A program made the translations under genes and the position numbers. Under the pieces are notes generated by a model. That model was not told where the DNA came from. It searched no databases and saw only the letters and a list, made by a program, of their open reading frames with translations. A stretch of 64,000 nucleotides of DNA from VRUE01 sp963730315 (GTDB lineage Bacteria > Actinomycetota > Thermoleophilia > Solirubrobacterales > 70-9), in the NCBI GenBank assembly GCA_963730315.1, contig CAVSRD010000012.1, forward strand, positions 1 through 64,000. The letters are read 5' to 3'. The number at the start of each line of letters is the position of its first letter. Positions within the stretch are counted from its first letter, which is position 1. Shown here piece after piece: positions 15,611-25,673 of this stretch.

Positions 15611-16522
15611 TCATGCGCGCGGATGGGTGCTCGCGTACGCCTCCCTGAGGCGGGCGGCATCGACCCGGGTATAGATCTGGGTGGTCGAGATAGAGGCGTG
15701 ACCGAGCAGCTCCTGGATCGTCCGCAGGTCCGCCCCGCCTTCGAGCAGGTGTGTGGCGAAGCTGTGGCGCAGCGAGTGCGGCGAGACGCCCCCGGCCAGC
15801 GCCGCCTCGCTCACCCAGCGCGCCAGGCGGCGGGTGACGTCGGAGCCGGAAAGGCGGCGGCCGCTCTTGGAGAGGAAGAGCGCCGGCTCACGCGGGTCGG
15901 CGGCGAGCGGTTGCCGGCCCCTCTCCAGATAGCGGCGCAGCGCTCGCTGCGCAGGCTCGCCGACCGGCAGCAGACGCTCCTTCGAGCCCTTGCCGAGGAC
16001 ACGAAGCTGCTCGGTGTCGAAGTCGATCGAGGTCCGGTCGAGGTCGACGATCTCCCCGCAGCGCAGCCCGCAGGAGTAGGCCAGCTCGAGCATCGCCCGA
16101 TCGCGCAGCTCCAGCGGCGTGCGGGCGGGAATCCGCTCGAGCAGCGACCGCAGCTGCTCGCCGCTCAGCACGTGTGGCAGCCTCTGCTCCCGCTTCGGGC
16201 TGGAGACCAGGTCGGCCGGGTTCTGGCCGAGCTGCTCGGTGCGGACCATGAAGTCGAAGAGGCTGCGCACAGCGGCCAGCTTGCGGGCGACCGTCGCCGG
16301 CGCCGCCCCGCCGGAGGAGAGCCCCGCGGCGTAGCGCCGCACGTCGCGATGGCGGATCCGGCCCGGCTCCAGCCCGCGCTCCTCCGCCCATTCGACGAAC
16401 TGGCCGAGATCCACCCCATATGCCCTGCGCGTTCGCTCCGCCAGGCTCCGCGCCTTTGAATCCCGATCGAACGCCGACAGTGCTTCGTCCCAATTCACGG
16501 GATGTAATTCGGCTTTGCCCAA
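15611..16522 (-). CDS. xerD: Tyrosine recombinase XerC/XerD
   Basis: 303 residues, the usual length of chromosomal Xer proteins. An N-terminal SAM-like DNA-binding domain is followed by the catalytic domain with all active-site residues: Arg in SCGLRCGEIVDL, His-x2-Arg in HSLRHSFATHLL, His in LGHASISTTQ and the nucleophile Tyr in IYTRVD. It resolves chromosome dimers at dif together with FtsK and, usually, a partner Xer. Housekeeping context (between a sigma factor and an L,D-transpeptidase) argues against a mobile-element integrase. Whether it is XerC or XerD cannot be decided here. Confidence 0.9.
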   Translation of the reverse strand: MGKAELHPVNWDEALSAFDRDSKARSLAERTRRAYGVDLGQFVEWAEERGLEPGRIRHRDVRRYAAGLSSGGAAPATVARKLAAVRSLFDFMVRTEQLGQNPADLVSSPKREQRLPHVLSGEQLRSLLERIPARTPLELRDRAMLELAYSCGLRCGEIVDLDRTSIDFDTEQLRVLGKGSKERLLPVGEPAQRALRRYLERGRQPLAADPREPALFLSKSGRRLSGSDVTRRLARWVSEAALAGGVSPHSLRHSFATHLLEGGADLRTIQELLGHASISTTQIYTRVDAARLREAYASTHPRA

Positions 16523-16540
16523 ACGCGTCCTGCGAGTGGG

Positions 16541-17596
16541 TCATCCGATGTAAATCGGCGTCCCCACTTCGACCTGGTCGTACAGTTCTTCCACGTCGGG
16601 GATCGACATCCGCACGCAGCCGTGGGAGGCGGCGCTGCCCAGCGAGCCAGTGTCTTCGGTGCCGTGGATGCCCGCGCCTTCGAAGATCCCCATCCAGCGC
16701 GCCTTCAGCGGGTCCGAGGGGCCGGGCGGGATCACCTGACCGGCGAGGCTTCCCGCCCAGGCCGAGTTGGGGACGTGCCAGGCGGGGTCCACTTCCTTCG
16801 ATTCGATGTGGTAGAGCCCTTCCGGGGTTTCCAGTCCCACCTGACCGACCGCGACCGTATAGCTCTTCGCCAGCTTCAGGTGCTTCCAGAGGCGCAGGGT
16901 GTACCCGGCACGGTCGAGCGTCAGGTAGCTCGGGTACTCGGCGGCAACTTCGCTTGCGGTGACTTCGGGCTTGACCGGGTGGGTGCGGGCGGCGATCGTG
17001 TGCTCGGCGTTCGCGTTCAGCACCGCCGCCTTCAGCTGCCTGGCCAGCAGGTCGTCGCGCAGCTTGCGGCCGTACTCGGCCGGGACGACTTCGAGCGAGC
17101 TGCCGGTCGCCGCGGCCGTCGCGTCGCGGGCTTCGCGATCGACCGCGTCGGCGACCTTGCGGATGAAGCGGTTGACGGCCGGCTCGGAGTAGGTGACGTC
17201 GGCGGAGACCGCCTTGTCGACTTCCCCGCCGGTCACGTAGCGGACCAGGCGGCCTGGCAGCCCACCTTCGCGGCTCTCGGCCAGCGCCCGGTCGACGGCG
17301 CTGTCGAGGTCGGCGTGGACCCGGAGCGCTTTCCCCGACAGCTTCCAACTCTGCCCGTCGTAGGCGACCCGGATCGAGTGGCGCAGCGGTGCCAGCAGCT
17401 GGCGGCGCACGGCACGCTTTGCTTCACCGGCGTCCATGCCGCCGACGTCGACGCCGCCGATCGTAACGCCGTCGGCGATCGTGTCCTTCCGGGAGCTGTC
17501 GTAGGCGTAGGCGCCGACCGCCGCGAGGACGAGCACGACTACTCCGGCGACAACTGCAATTTGCGTCTTGCGACCCATCAGCCCTCTCGCGAGCAC
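16541..17596 (-). CDS. L,D-transpeptidase (YkuD) with peptidoglycan-binding-like domains
   Basis: 351 residues. An N-terminal membrane helix (about residues 10-30) is followed by a long region of the type found upstream of YkuD domains (putative peptidoglycan binding, about 40-215). The catalytic YkuD domain has the motif HGTEDTGSLG and the nucleophile segment SHGCVRM near the C-terminus. It should form 3-3 cross-links in peptidoglycan outside the membrane. It follows no operon partner of related function; the upstream gene is divergent. Confidence 0.92.
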   Translation of the reverse strand: MLARGLMGRKTQIAVVAGVVVLVLAAVGAYAYDSSRKDTIADGVTIGGVDVGGMDAGEAKRAVRRQLLAPLRHSIRVAYDGQSWKLSGKALRVHADLDSAVDRALAESREGGLPGRLVRYVTGGEVDKAVSADVTYSEPAVNRFIRKVADAVDREARDATAAATGSSLEVVPAEYGRKLRDDLLARQLKAAVLNANAEHTIAARTHPVKPEVTASEVAAEYPSYLTLDRAGYTLRLWKHLKLAKSYTVAVGQVGLETPEGLYHIESKEVDPAWHVPNSAWAGSLAGQVIPPGPSDPLKARWMGIFEGAGIHGTEDTGSLGSAASHGCVRMSIPDVEELYDQVEVGTPIYIG

Positions 17597-17721
17597 ACCA
17601 TCGGGGAAGCCTCGGACGAACCTGAGGAAAGTTTAGGCATACGGGTATGTCGGTCAGGACGGTCCCCGCGCTGCAATTCCACATGCTGCTGTGGACGGCT
17701 CGGTGCGGATATCTTTCGCCG

Positions 17722-18435
17722 GTGCGCTCCAAGGACCAAGTCCGTGACGATGTCTGGAAGGCGATGGACCGCGAGGGGGTATCTCGCTTCCCGGGCGCCG
17801 AGGGGCGGATCCCCAACTTCGCCGGAGCCAAGCTGGCGGCCGAGAAGCTCGCCGGCCACCGGCTGTGGAAGCGGGCGCGGGCGATCAAGGCGAACCCCGA
17901 CTCGCCGCAGACCCACGCCCGCCGCATGGCGCTGGAGCAGGGCAAGACGCTGATCATGGCGGTGCCGCGCCTCCGCGACCCCCACCCCTTCCGCGTGCTC
18001 GAGCCGAAGCGGCTCTCGAAGGCGGCGATGAAGGAGGCGGCGACGATCAAGGGCGCGCTCAAGCACGGCAGGGTCGTCGCCCTCGACGACCTGCCCGAGA
18101 TCGACTTCGTGCTCTCAGGATCGGTGGCGGTGAACCTGAGCGGGGCGCGAGTCGGCAAGGGCGGCGGCTACAACGACCTCGAGTACGGGATCCTGATCGA
18201 CGCGGGCAAGATCGACGATCACACGACGGTCGCGACGACCGTCCACCCGATCCAGATCCTCCGCCACCACCTGATGGTCACCTCGCACGACCTCCCGGTC
18301 GACCTGATCGCGACGCCCCGCGCCGTGATCGAGGTCGAGCGCCAGTACGAGCGCCCGCGCGGCATCCTCTGGGACCATCTGCAACCGCCGCAGATCCGCG
18401 AGATTCCGATTCTGGAAAGGATGGGCTATGCCTGA
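17722..18435 (+). CDS. 5-formyltetrahydrofolate cyclo-ligase family protein
   Basis: About 237 residues from a GTG at 17722. The preceding 25 codons (from an ATG at 17647) have no family character, but that start has some purines upstream and remains possible. The motif GSVAVNLSGARVGKGGGYNDLEYG is the substrate/ATP-binding loop of the cyclo-ligase fold, and the basic N-terminal stretch is typical. The subgroup is the longer MTHFSD-like branch, so 5-formyl-THF to 5,10-methenyl-THF activity is likely but not certain. It overlaps the next gene by 8 bases. Confidence 0.82.
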   Translation: MRSKDQVRDDVWKAMDREGVSRFPGAEGRIPNFAGAKLAAEKLAGHRLWKRARAIKANPDSPQTHARRMALEQGKTLIMAVPRLRDPHPFRVLEPKRLSKAAMKEAATIKGALKHGRVVALDDLPEIDFVLSGSVAVNLSGARVGKGGGYNDLEYGILIDAGKIDDHTTVATTVHPIQILRHHLMVTSHDLPVDLIATPRAVIEVERQYERPRGILWDHLQPPQIREIPILERMGYA

Positions 18436-19339
18436 GGCGATCACGAGCGGGTCGGTGAACTTCCCGGCCAGCGATTACGGCAACCCCGACCCCGAGTGGC
18501 TGAAGGTCGACTGGCGCGAGCACCTGCACCGCGTGCAGCTGCCCGGCGCCGAGGTCAACTACGCCGAGATCGGCGAGGGCGAGCCGGTCCTCTTCGTGCA
18601 CGGGCTGGCCGGTTGCTGGCGCAACTGGCTGGAGAACCTGCCCCACTTCGGCCGCAACCACCGCGCGATCGCCCTCGACCTGCCGGGATTCGGCGACAGC
18701 CCGATGCCCTCCTGGCCGATCGACATGCCCGCTTACGGCCGCCTGATCCACGACTTCTGCGAGAAGCTGGGGATCGACCGGGTGGCGGCGCTGGTCGGCA
18801 ACTCGATGGGGGGCTTCGTCTCGACCGAGGCGGTGATCGAGCAGCCCACGCGGTTCGAGCGGCTGATGCTCGTCTCGGCCGCCGGGATCAGCTTCGCCGA
18901 GCTGGAAGGGCGGTGGGTCGAAACGAGGGTCGTGGCGTTCGAAACGCTGGCGCCACTCCTCGCGACCCGGCGGCGTACCTGGCTGACCCGCGCCAAAGGT
19001 CGCCGCTTTGCTTTCGGCAACCTCGTCCACTACCCGAACCGGATCCGCCCCGAGCTGCTGGCCGAGCAGATGGAACCGGGTCTGCGCAGCCCCGCGTTCG
19101 CCGACGCGATCCGGGCGATCGGCGGCTACGACACCCGCCACCGGCTGACCGAGATCGAGATCCCGACGCTGGTCGTCTGGGGCCTCAACGACCGCATCGT
19201 CCCGGTCGAGGCGGCGATCGGCTACCACCGGCTGATCCCGGAGTCCCGCCTGGAGCTGTTCGAGCGCACCGGCCATGTCCCCCAGATGGAGCGGCCGGCT
19301 CGCTTCAACGCCCTGCTCGACGACTTCTTGGCCGGCTAG
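18428..19339 (+). CDS. Alpha/beta hydrolase
   Basis: 303 residues. The fold is clear: the oxyanion region FVHGLAGCWRNW, strand LPGFGDSPMP, nucleophile elbow GNSMGGF with Ser, the acid Asp in VVWGLNDRIVP and the catalytic His in RTGHVPQMERP. It could be an esterase, lipase-like or C-C hydrolase (MhpC-like); the substrate is not evident. It begins inside the end of the cyclo-ligase gene and converges on ilvD, whose stop lies 15 bases away. Confidence 0.88.
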   Translation: MPEAITSGSVNFPASDYGNPDPEWLKVDWREHLHRVQLPGAEVNYAEIGEGEPVLFVHGLAGCWRNWLENLPHFGRNHRAIALDLPGFGDSPMPSWPIDMPAYGRLIHDFCEKLGIDRVAALVGNSMGGFVSTEAVIEQPTRFERLMLVSAAGISFAELEGRWVETRVVAFETLAPLLATRRRTWLTRAKGRRFAFGNLVHYPNRIRPELLAEQMEPGLRSPAFADAIRAIGGYDTRHRLTEIEIPTLVVWGLNDRIVPVEAAIGYHRLIPESRLELFERTGHVPQMERPARFNALLDDFLAG

Positions 19340-19354
19340 CGGCGCAGATCGGCT

Positions 19355-21037
19355 TCAGAAGGTAACCGCGCCCTTTTCGGCCGAACCGACGGCAGCGGCG
19401 TACCGGGCCATCACGCCGCGCTCGTACAGCGCCGGGGGCGGCTGGTACTCGGCCACCCGCCGGGCGATCTCCTCGTCGGAGAGGGCGACGTCGAGGCGCC
19501 GGGCGTCGACGTCGAAGCTGATCTCGTCGCCCTCGCGCAACGCGGCGATCGGGCCGCCCTTGACCGCCTCGGGGGCGACGTGGCCGGCCATCAATCCGCG
19601 GGTCGCGCCGGAGAAGCGCCCGTCGGTGAGCAGCGCGACGTCCTCGCCGAGGCCCTCGCCGACGATCGCTGCGGTCACCTGCAGCATCTCCCGCATCCCG
19701 GGGCCGCCGGCCGGCCCCTCGTTGCGGATCACGACGATGTCGCCGGGGTTGATGTTCTGCTCCTTGACCGCGCGGAAGCACTCCTCCTCAGACTCGAAGA
19801 TGCGGGCCGGGCCGCTCTGCTTGGTTCGCTCGGTGCCGGCCAGCTTCACCACCGCCCCCTCCGGGGCGAGGTTGCCGCGCAGGATCGCCAGCCCGCCCTC
19901 CGGCTTGAGCGGATCCGACAGCGGCCGCACCACCTCCTGGCCCGGGGCCTCGCTCGCCGCGGCGGCCTCCTCGCCGATCGTGCGGCCGGTCACCGTGAGC
20001 GCGTCCTCGTGCAGGATTCCGGCCTCCGCCAGCCGCTGGAGGACCAGCGGCACGCCGCCCGCCCGGTAGAGGTCGGTGGCGACGAACCGCCCGCCCGGCT
20101 TGAGGTCGGCGAGCAGCGGGGTCGAGCGCGAAATCCGCTCGAAGTCGTCGATGCTCAGCTCGACCCGGGCCTCGTAGGCGAGCGCGAGCAGGTGCAGGAC
20201 CACGTTGGTCGAGCCGCCCGAGGCGCAGGCGCAGGCGATCGCGTTCTCCAGCGACTCGCGGGTGATCATCCGGCTCGGACGCAGGTCCTCGGCGAGCGCG
20301 TTCATCGTCAGCTCGCCGATCTTCTCGGCGACGGTGCCCTTCTCGTCGTCTTCGGCCGGCACCATCGCCGAGCCGCCGGGGCTGATCCCCAGCGCCTCGA
20401 AGGCGCAGGCCATCGTGTTGGCGGTGAACTGGCCGCCGCAGGCGCCGGCGCCGGGGCTGGCGACGCCCTCCAGCTCGTTCAGTTCCTCGTCGCTCATCTC
20501 GCCGGCCGCGTGGGCGCCGACCGCCTCGAAGACATCGAGGATCGTGACGTCGTGCCCGTGCCAGTGACCGGGAGCGATCGAGCCGCCGTAGAGAAGGATC
20601 GAGGGGACGTCGAGCCGAGCCAGCGCCATCGCGCCGCCGGGGATCGTCTTGTCGCAGGCGCAGAGGACGACGACCGCGTCGAACTGGTAGCCGCGTGCCA
20701 TCAGCTCGATCGAGTCGGCGATCACCTCGCGGCTGACCAGCGAGGTCTTCATCCCCTGGGTGCCCATCGTGATCCCGTCGGAGATCGCGATCGTGTTGAA
20801 CTCCAGCGGCGTGCCGCCGGCGGCCCGCACCCCGTCTTTGACGTGCTCGGCGAGTCCGCGCAGGTGGAAGTTGCAGGGCATCGCCTCGGTCCAGGTGTTG
20901 GCGACACCGATCGTCGGGCGGCTGAGCGCCTCGTCATCGAACCCGATGCCCTTCATATAGGCACGGGCCTGGGCGCGGTCGGGGCCGTCGAAGACGGTGC
21001 TGGAACGGGGACGGGGCAGTGCGGTCTTGGTCGTCAT
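19355..21037 (-). CDS. ilvD: Dihydroxy-acid dehydratase
   Basis: 560 residues, the normal length. It dehydrates 2,3-dihydroxy-3-methylbutanoate (and the methylpentanoate analogue) to the 2-oxo acids in valine, isoleucine and leucine synthesis. The three cluster cysteines are visible: Cys in MPCNFHL, in VVLCACDKTIPGG and in GACGGQFTANTMA. The C-terminal metal/substrate motif DGRFSGATRG is present. No other branched-chain genes are nearby. A short gap of 11 bases separates it from thiD, which lies upstream on the same strand. Confidence 0.96.
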   Translation of the reverse strand: MTTKTALPRPRSSTVFDGPDRAQARAYMKGIGFDDEALSRPTIGVANTWTEAMPCNFHLRGLAEHVKDGVRAAGGTPLEFNTIAISDGITMGTQGMKTSLVSREVIADSIELMARGYQFDAVVVLCACDKTIPGGAMALARLDVPSILLYGGSIAPGHWHGHDVTILDVFEAVGAHAAGEMSDEELNELEGVASPGAGACGGQFTANTMACAFEALGISPGGSAMVPAEDDEKGTVAEKIGELTMNALAEDLRPSRMITRESLENAIACACASGGSTNVVLHLLALAYEARVELSIDDFERISRSTPLLADLKPGGRFVATDLYRAGGVPLVLQRLAEAGILHEDALTVTGRTIGEEAAAASEAPGQEVVRPLSDPLKPEGGLAILRGNLAPEGAVVKLAGTERTKQSGPARIFESEEECFRAVKEQNINPGDIVVIRNEGPAGGPGMREMLQVTAAIVGEGLGEDVALLTDGRFSGATRGLMAGHVAPEAVKGGPIAALREGDEISFDVDARRLDVALSDEEIARRVAEYQPPPALYERGVMARYAAAVGSAEKGAVTF

Positions 21038-21048
21038 GCGGTGGGAAT

Positions 21049-21855
<807 letters not shown>

Positions 21856-21866
21856 CGCAGCGCAGC

Positions 21867-22985
21867 CTAGATGCCGGAGGGCGGCTTCAGGGTTGTGCGG
21901 GAGTGGTTTCCGGCCAGCGAGCAGGAGACGTAGCCGGCCGCCTCGAGGTCGGCGAGGGCTGCTGCGGTCTCCGCGCCGGAGAGGCCCAGCTCGGCGGCGA
22001 TCGCGTCGCCCGTCTCGGCGCCCAGCTCGAGCGACTCGAGCACGGCGAGCTGGGGCTCTCCGAGCGGTGGCCCGGTTCGCTCGACCCGCCGCGCGCCCGG
22101 CCCGAGCATCGCGTCGAGCACGTCCTGGGCGTCGCGGACGACGCAGGCGCCCCCGGCCAGCAGGTTGTTCGGCCCAGCCGAGAGGCGCGAGCCGACCGGG
22201 CCGGGCACCGCGCCGAGGTCACGGCCGAGGTCGGCCGCCAGGTCGGCGGTGATCAGCGAGCCGGAGCGCTCCGCCGCCTCGACCACGACCGTCATCGCCG
22301 CCAGCGCCGCCATGATCCGATTGCGTGCCGGGAACGTCCAGCGCCAGGCGCCCTCCCCCGGCGGCAGCTCGGAGAGCACCAGGCCGCTTTCGCCGATCCG
22401 CCGCCAGAGTGAGCGGTGGGCCGCCGGGTAGGCGACGTTGGCGCCGCAGCCGAGCACCGCGAAGCTACGGCCGGCTTCGAGCGCACCGCGGTGAGCGCAG
22501 GCGTCGATCCCGAAGGCGAGGCCGCTGACCACGACCAGCCCCGCCGCGGTCAGCTCGCGGCCCAGCTGGCGGGCGACCTCGCGGCCGTAGGAGCTGGCCC
22601 GCCGGGCCCCGACCACGGTCACGACCCCGGCCGGCTCCAGCCCCTCCAGCAGCGCCGGGTCTCCCCTTCCGATCAACGCCCAGGGCGCGTCGTCGGCATC
22701 GCGCAGGGCAGCCGGGTAGAGGGAGTCGTGCCGGCAGCAGGCCCAGCACCCGGCTGCGTCCAGCTCGGAGCGCAGCCGGCCCTCCGGCGTCGCCTCGACC
22801 CGGGCCAGCACCTGCGCGGCGAGCTTCGGCGCCGCGGCGGCGACCAGGTCCTCGTTCGAGAGGCGCAGCAGTTCCGGCGAGCGCGATCCTGGCTCGCCGG
22901 AGGCGAGCTTCTCGATGTAGGGGGCGAGGTGGGCGAGCAGGCGGGCGCGGCGCAGGCACGCGGGACAGGCGCTGGGCTCAGTCAT
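21867..22985 (-). CDS. dprA: DNA processing protein DprA
   Basis: 372 residues. The Rossmann-like core contains VVGARRASSYGREVARQLG, VVSGLAFGIDACAHRGAL and the AVLGCG strand, which form the ssDNA- and RecA-binding domain. A C-terminal winged-helix (DprA WH) lies near residues 305-360. It loads RecA onto incoming single-stranded DNA in natural transformation. Its start overlaps the end of comM by 8 bases, the common comM-dprA arrangement, so the pair may be translated together. Confidence 0.93.
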   Translation of the reverse strand: MTEPSACPACLRRARLLAHLAPYIEKLASGEPGSRSPELLRLSNEDLVAAAAPKLAAQVLARVEATPEGRLRSELDAAGCWACCRHDSLYPAALRDADDAPWALIGRGDPALLEGLEPAGVVTVVGARRASSYGREVARQLGRELTAAGLVVVSGLAFGIDACAHRGALEAGRSFAVLGCGANVAYPAAHRSLWRRIGESGLVLSELPPGEGAWRWTFPARNRIMAALAAMTVVVEAAERSGSLITADLAADLGRDLGAVPGPVGSRLSAGPNNLLAGGACVVRDAQDVLDAMLGPGARRVERTGPPLGEPQLAVLESLELGAETGDAIAAELGLSGAETAAALADLEAAGYVSCSLAGNHSRTTLKPPSGI

Positions 22986-24471
22986 GGTCCCTCCGGCGCA
23001 GCTGTAGCGCCTGGGCGATCTGGTCGCGCTCGACCGTCTCCGTCCCGGCCAGGTCGGCGACGGTGCGCGCCAGCCGCAGCACCCGATCGTGGGCGCGGCC
23101 GCTCAGCCGCCGGCGCGCGTAGGCGTCGGCGAGCAGCACGGCGGCGGACTCGGCGAGGACGCACTCGCGCGCCTCGCCGGGGGACATGTCCGCGTTGCAT
23201 CGCCCCGGTCCGAGGCGCTGCCGCTGCCGCTCGCGCGCCGCCGCAACCCGCTCGCGCACTGTGGCCGACGGCTCGCCCGGCGGGCCGCCGATCTCCGCTG
23301 CGCTCGGCTGGCGGATCGGCACCAGCAGGTCGATGCGGTCGGCCAGGGCGCCGCTCAGCTTGCCCTGGTAGCGGCGCACCTCGAGCGGCGCGCAGTCGCA
23401 CTCGGCGTCGCCCTCTCCGCGGCCGCAGGGGCAGGGGTTCGCGGCGGCGACCAGCATGAAGCGGCAGGGCAGGCGGCGGGCGCTGCCCGCCCTGGCGATC
23501 GAAATCTTGCCGTCCTCCAGCGGCGCCCGCAGGGCCTCCAGCGAGTCACGGTGGAACTCGCAGAGCTCGTCGAGGAAGAGGACGCCGCGGTGCGCCAGGG
23601 TCGCCTCCCCGGGAGCGGGCGGATTGCCGCCGCCGATCAGCCCGGCCGGGCTGACGGTGTGGTGCGGGGCGCGGAAGGGGCGGCCCCCCGGGCGGCCGTC
23701 CAGACGGCCGCAGGCGCTGGCGATCCGCGCCACCTCCAACGCCTCCTCCGGGGCCAGCGGCGGCAGGATCGAGGGCAGGCGGCTGGCCGCCAGCGACTTG
23801 CCGGCCCCCGGCGGGCCGACCATCAGCAGGCTGTGGCCGCCGGCAGCTGCGACCTCCAGCGCGTAGCGCAGGTGCGCCTGGCCGCGCAGCTCGGCGAGGT
23901 CGGGAACGCCGGAGCCGGGGGTCAGCGGCAGGGGCAGCGGCTCGGGTCGTGGCGGCCTCCAGTCCCCGGCCGCAAGCGCCGGGACCTGGGCGAGGCTGTC
24001 GAGCGCCAGCACCTCGATCTCGCCGGCCAAGGCCGCCTCCCGCCCGTTGACGGCTGGCACCGCGATCGCCTCGGCGCCCATCTCCCGCGCCGCCTCGGCG
24101 ATCGCCAGCACGCCGGGGACCGGCCGGATCGCTCCGTCGAGCGCCAGCTCGCCGACCATCGCCAGGCGCGGCAGGGCCTCCCACTCGAGCTGCCCGGAGG
24201 CGATCAGCAGGGCGACTGCGATCGGCAGGTCGAAGCCCGGGCCGGCCTTGCGCAGGCTGGCCGGCGCCAGGTTGGCGACGATCCGCTGCATCGGGAAGTC
24301 GAAGCCGCAGTTGGCGAGCGCCGCTCGCACCCGCTCCCGCGCCTCCCTCACCGCCGCGTCGGGCAGGCCGACCAGGGAGAAGGCGGGCAGGCCGCGACGG
24401 ACGTCGACCTCGGCCCGCACCGGCCGGGCCTCGATGCCGTCGAGCGTGAATGTCCGTGCCGTGGCGAGCAC
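22978..24471 (-). CDS. comM: Mg-chelatase-like AAA+ ATPase ComM (YifB)
   Basis: About 497 residues from a GTG at 24471, so that the protein starts MLATARTFTLDGIEARPV, the usual family N-terminus. A longer form from 24531 is open. The N-terminal Lon-like domain contains LPAFSLVGLPDAAVREARE, the AAA+ core has Walker A GPPGAGKSLAAS and Walker B VLFLDEL, and the C-terminal Mg-chelatase domain follows. ComM is a hexameric branch-migration helicase that helps integrate transforming DNA. The zinc-like cluster CPCGRGEGDAECDC is present as in homologues. Upstream DNA is divergent with yraN. Confidence 0.92.
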   Translation of the reverse strand: MLATARTFTLDGIEARPVRAEVDVRRGLPAFSLVGLPDAAVREARERVRAALANCGFDFPMQRIVANLAPASLRKAGPGFDLPIAVALLIASGQLEWEALPRLAMVGELALDGAIRPVPGVLAIAEAAREMGAEAIAVPAVNGREAALAGEIEVLALDSLAQVPALAAGDWRPPRPEPLPLPLTPGSGVPDLAELRGQAHLRYALEVAAAGGHSLLMVGPPGAGKSLAASRLPSILPPLAPEEALEVARIASACGRLDGRPGGRPFRAPHHTVSPAGLIGGGNPPAPGEATLAHRGVLFLDELCEFHRDSLEALRAPLEDGKISIARAGSARRLPCRFMLVAAANPCPCGRGEGDAECDCAPLEVRRYQGKLSGALADRIDLLVPIRQPSAAEIGGPPGEPSATVRERVAAARERQRQRLGPGRCNADMSPGEARECVLAESAAVLLADAYARRRLSGRAHDRVLRLARTVADLAGTETVERDQIAQALQLRRRDHD

Positions 24472-24626
24472 GGCGGGAACGCTTGCCGGTCTCGCTTCAC
24501 GCGTGGTGCGCCGGATGTCAATTTTCGCCAAATACTCCGTGCCGAAAGGCGCAGCGCAATCTTCGTCTCGCTTTCGTCACCACCTGCGCGCCACCCGCGC
24601 GCCGCCGGCCCCTAGCGTCGGCGGCG

Positions 24627-25004
24627 ATGAGCGCGCGACGACAGCGGCTGGGCAGGCGGGCCGAGGAGCTGGTCGCAGAGCGCCTCGCCGCCGCCGGCTG
24701 GGAGATCGTCGAGCGCAACGCCCGCAGCCGCTACGGCGAGCTGGACCTGATCGCCCTCGATGGCCGCACGCTGGTCTTCGTCGAGGTGAAGGCGGGGCGC
24801 GAGGCCTCCGCCTACGGCCCCGAGCGCCCGGTCCTCGCGGTCGGACCGCGCAAGCGGCGCCGCGTCCGCCGCCTCGCCACCGCCTGGATGAGCAAGCGGC
24901 GGAAGCTGCCGCGCTACACCGAGATCCGCTTCGACGCGGTCGGCGTCAGCTTCGACCGGGTCGGCCGCGCGTCCGACTTCGAGCACATCGAGGGAGCGTT
25001 CTAG
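24627..25004 (+). CDS. YraN/UPF0102-family nuclease-like protein
   Basis: 125 residues from the ATG at 24627. The family's restriction-endonuclease-like core is plain: GRRAEELVAERLAAAGW, then NARSRYGELDLIALDG and VFVEVKAG, giving the Glu-Asp-(E)xK catalytic pattern. Cellular role is not established; it is commonly encoded beside rnhB, comM and dprA, as here. Its stop codon overlaps that of the convergent rnhB (CTAG shared). Confidence 0.9.
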   Translation: MSARRQRLGRRAEELVAERLAAAGWEIVERNARSRYGELDLIALDGRTLVFVEVKAGREASAYGPERPVLAVGPRKRRRVRRLATAWMSKRRKLPRYTEIRFDAVGVSFDRVGRASDFEHIEGAF

Positions 25005-25645
25005 CCGGACAGCTCGAGCTGAGAATAGGCCACCGAGTCGAACGAGCGGCGGTGCAGCGGCGAGATACCGATCCGCTCGATCGCCGCGCGGTGCTCGGGG
25101 GTCGAGTAGCCGACGTGCGCGTCGAAGCCCCAACCCGGGTGCCGGCGGGCCGCGCCCCGCATGTAGCGGTCGCGGCTGACCTTGGCGATCACCGAGGCGG
25201 CGGCGATCGCCGCGCTCGTCCCGTCCCCCTCGACCACGGCGCGGTGCGGGACCGCACACCCGCGCAGCGAGAAGCCGTCGACCAGGCAGGTCGTCTCCCC
25301 GTCCGGCGCCAGCCGCTTCAGGGCCGTGGAGAGCGCCTCGAGGTTGGTGACGTGCAGGCCGCGACCGTCGATCCCCCGCACGCAGCGGACCACGACGCTG
25401 ACCCGGGCCGCGGCCAGCAGCACCGCCGGGTACAGCTCCTCGCGCCGCTCCGGGTCCATCTGCTTGGAGTCGTGCAGGCCGGCCAGGGCGCGGCGATCAG
25501 TCTGGGACAGGGTGCCGTAGTCGATCAGCACGGCGGCGGCGACCAGCGGCCCCGCAAGGCACCCCCGACCTGCCTCGTCCGCCCCCGCCACGAACCTCGA
25601 CCCCAGGCCCCGGTCGAAGGAGAACAGCTTTCGGGACCGGGCCAA
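25001..25645 (-). CDS. rnhB: Ribonuclease HII
   Basis: About 214 residues from a TTG at 25645, the best in-frame start between the upstream lepB stop (25674) and the first conserved motif; other rare starts nearby are possible. GADEAGRGCLAGPL supplies the first catalytic Asp and Glu, HDSKQMD the next conserved segment and VDGFSLRG a further Asp. It removes ribonucleotides misinserted into DNA. It lies about 28 bases after lepB in the classic rplS-lepB-rnhB order. Confidence 0.9.
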   Translation of the reverse strand: MARSRKLFSFDRGLGSRFVAGADEAGRGCLAGPLVAAAVLIDYGTLSQTDRRALAGLHDSKQMDPERREELYPAVLLAAARVSVVVRCVRGIDGRGLHVTNLEALSTALKRLAPDGETTCLVDGFSLRGCAVPHRAVVEGDGTSAAIAAASVIAKVSRDRYMRGAARRHPGWGFDAHVGYSTPEHRAAIERIGISPLHRRSFDSVAYSQLELSG

Positions 25646-25673
25646 GCGGCGCCGATGCGTCTTCGACCGGGCC

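Noticed and set aside
15611..16522. Xer recombinase as the integrase of the island at 70-1900
   Set aside because: It is 14 kb away in a housekeeping setting, has the length and motifs of chromosomal XerC/D, and is not between the tRNA copies.
21856..21866. TPP riboswitch before thiD
   Set aside because: Only 11 bases separate thiD from dprA, so there is no space for one.
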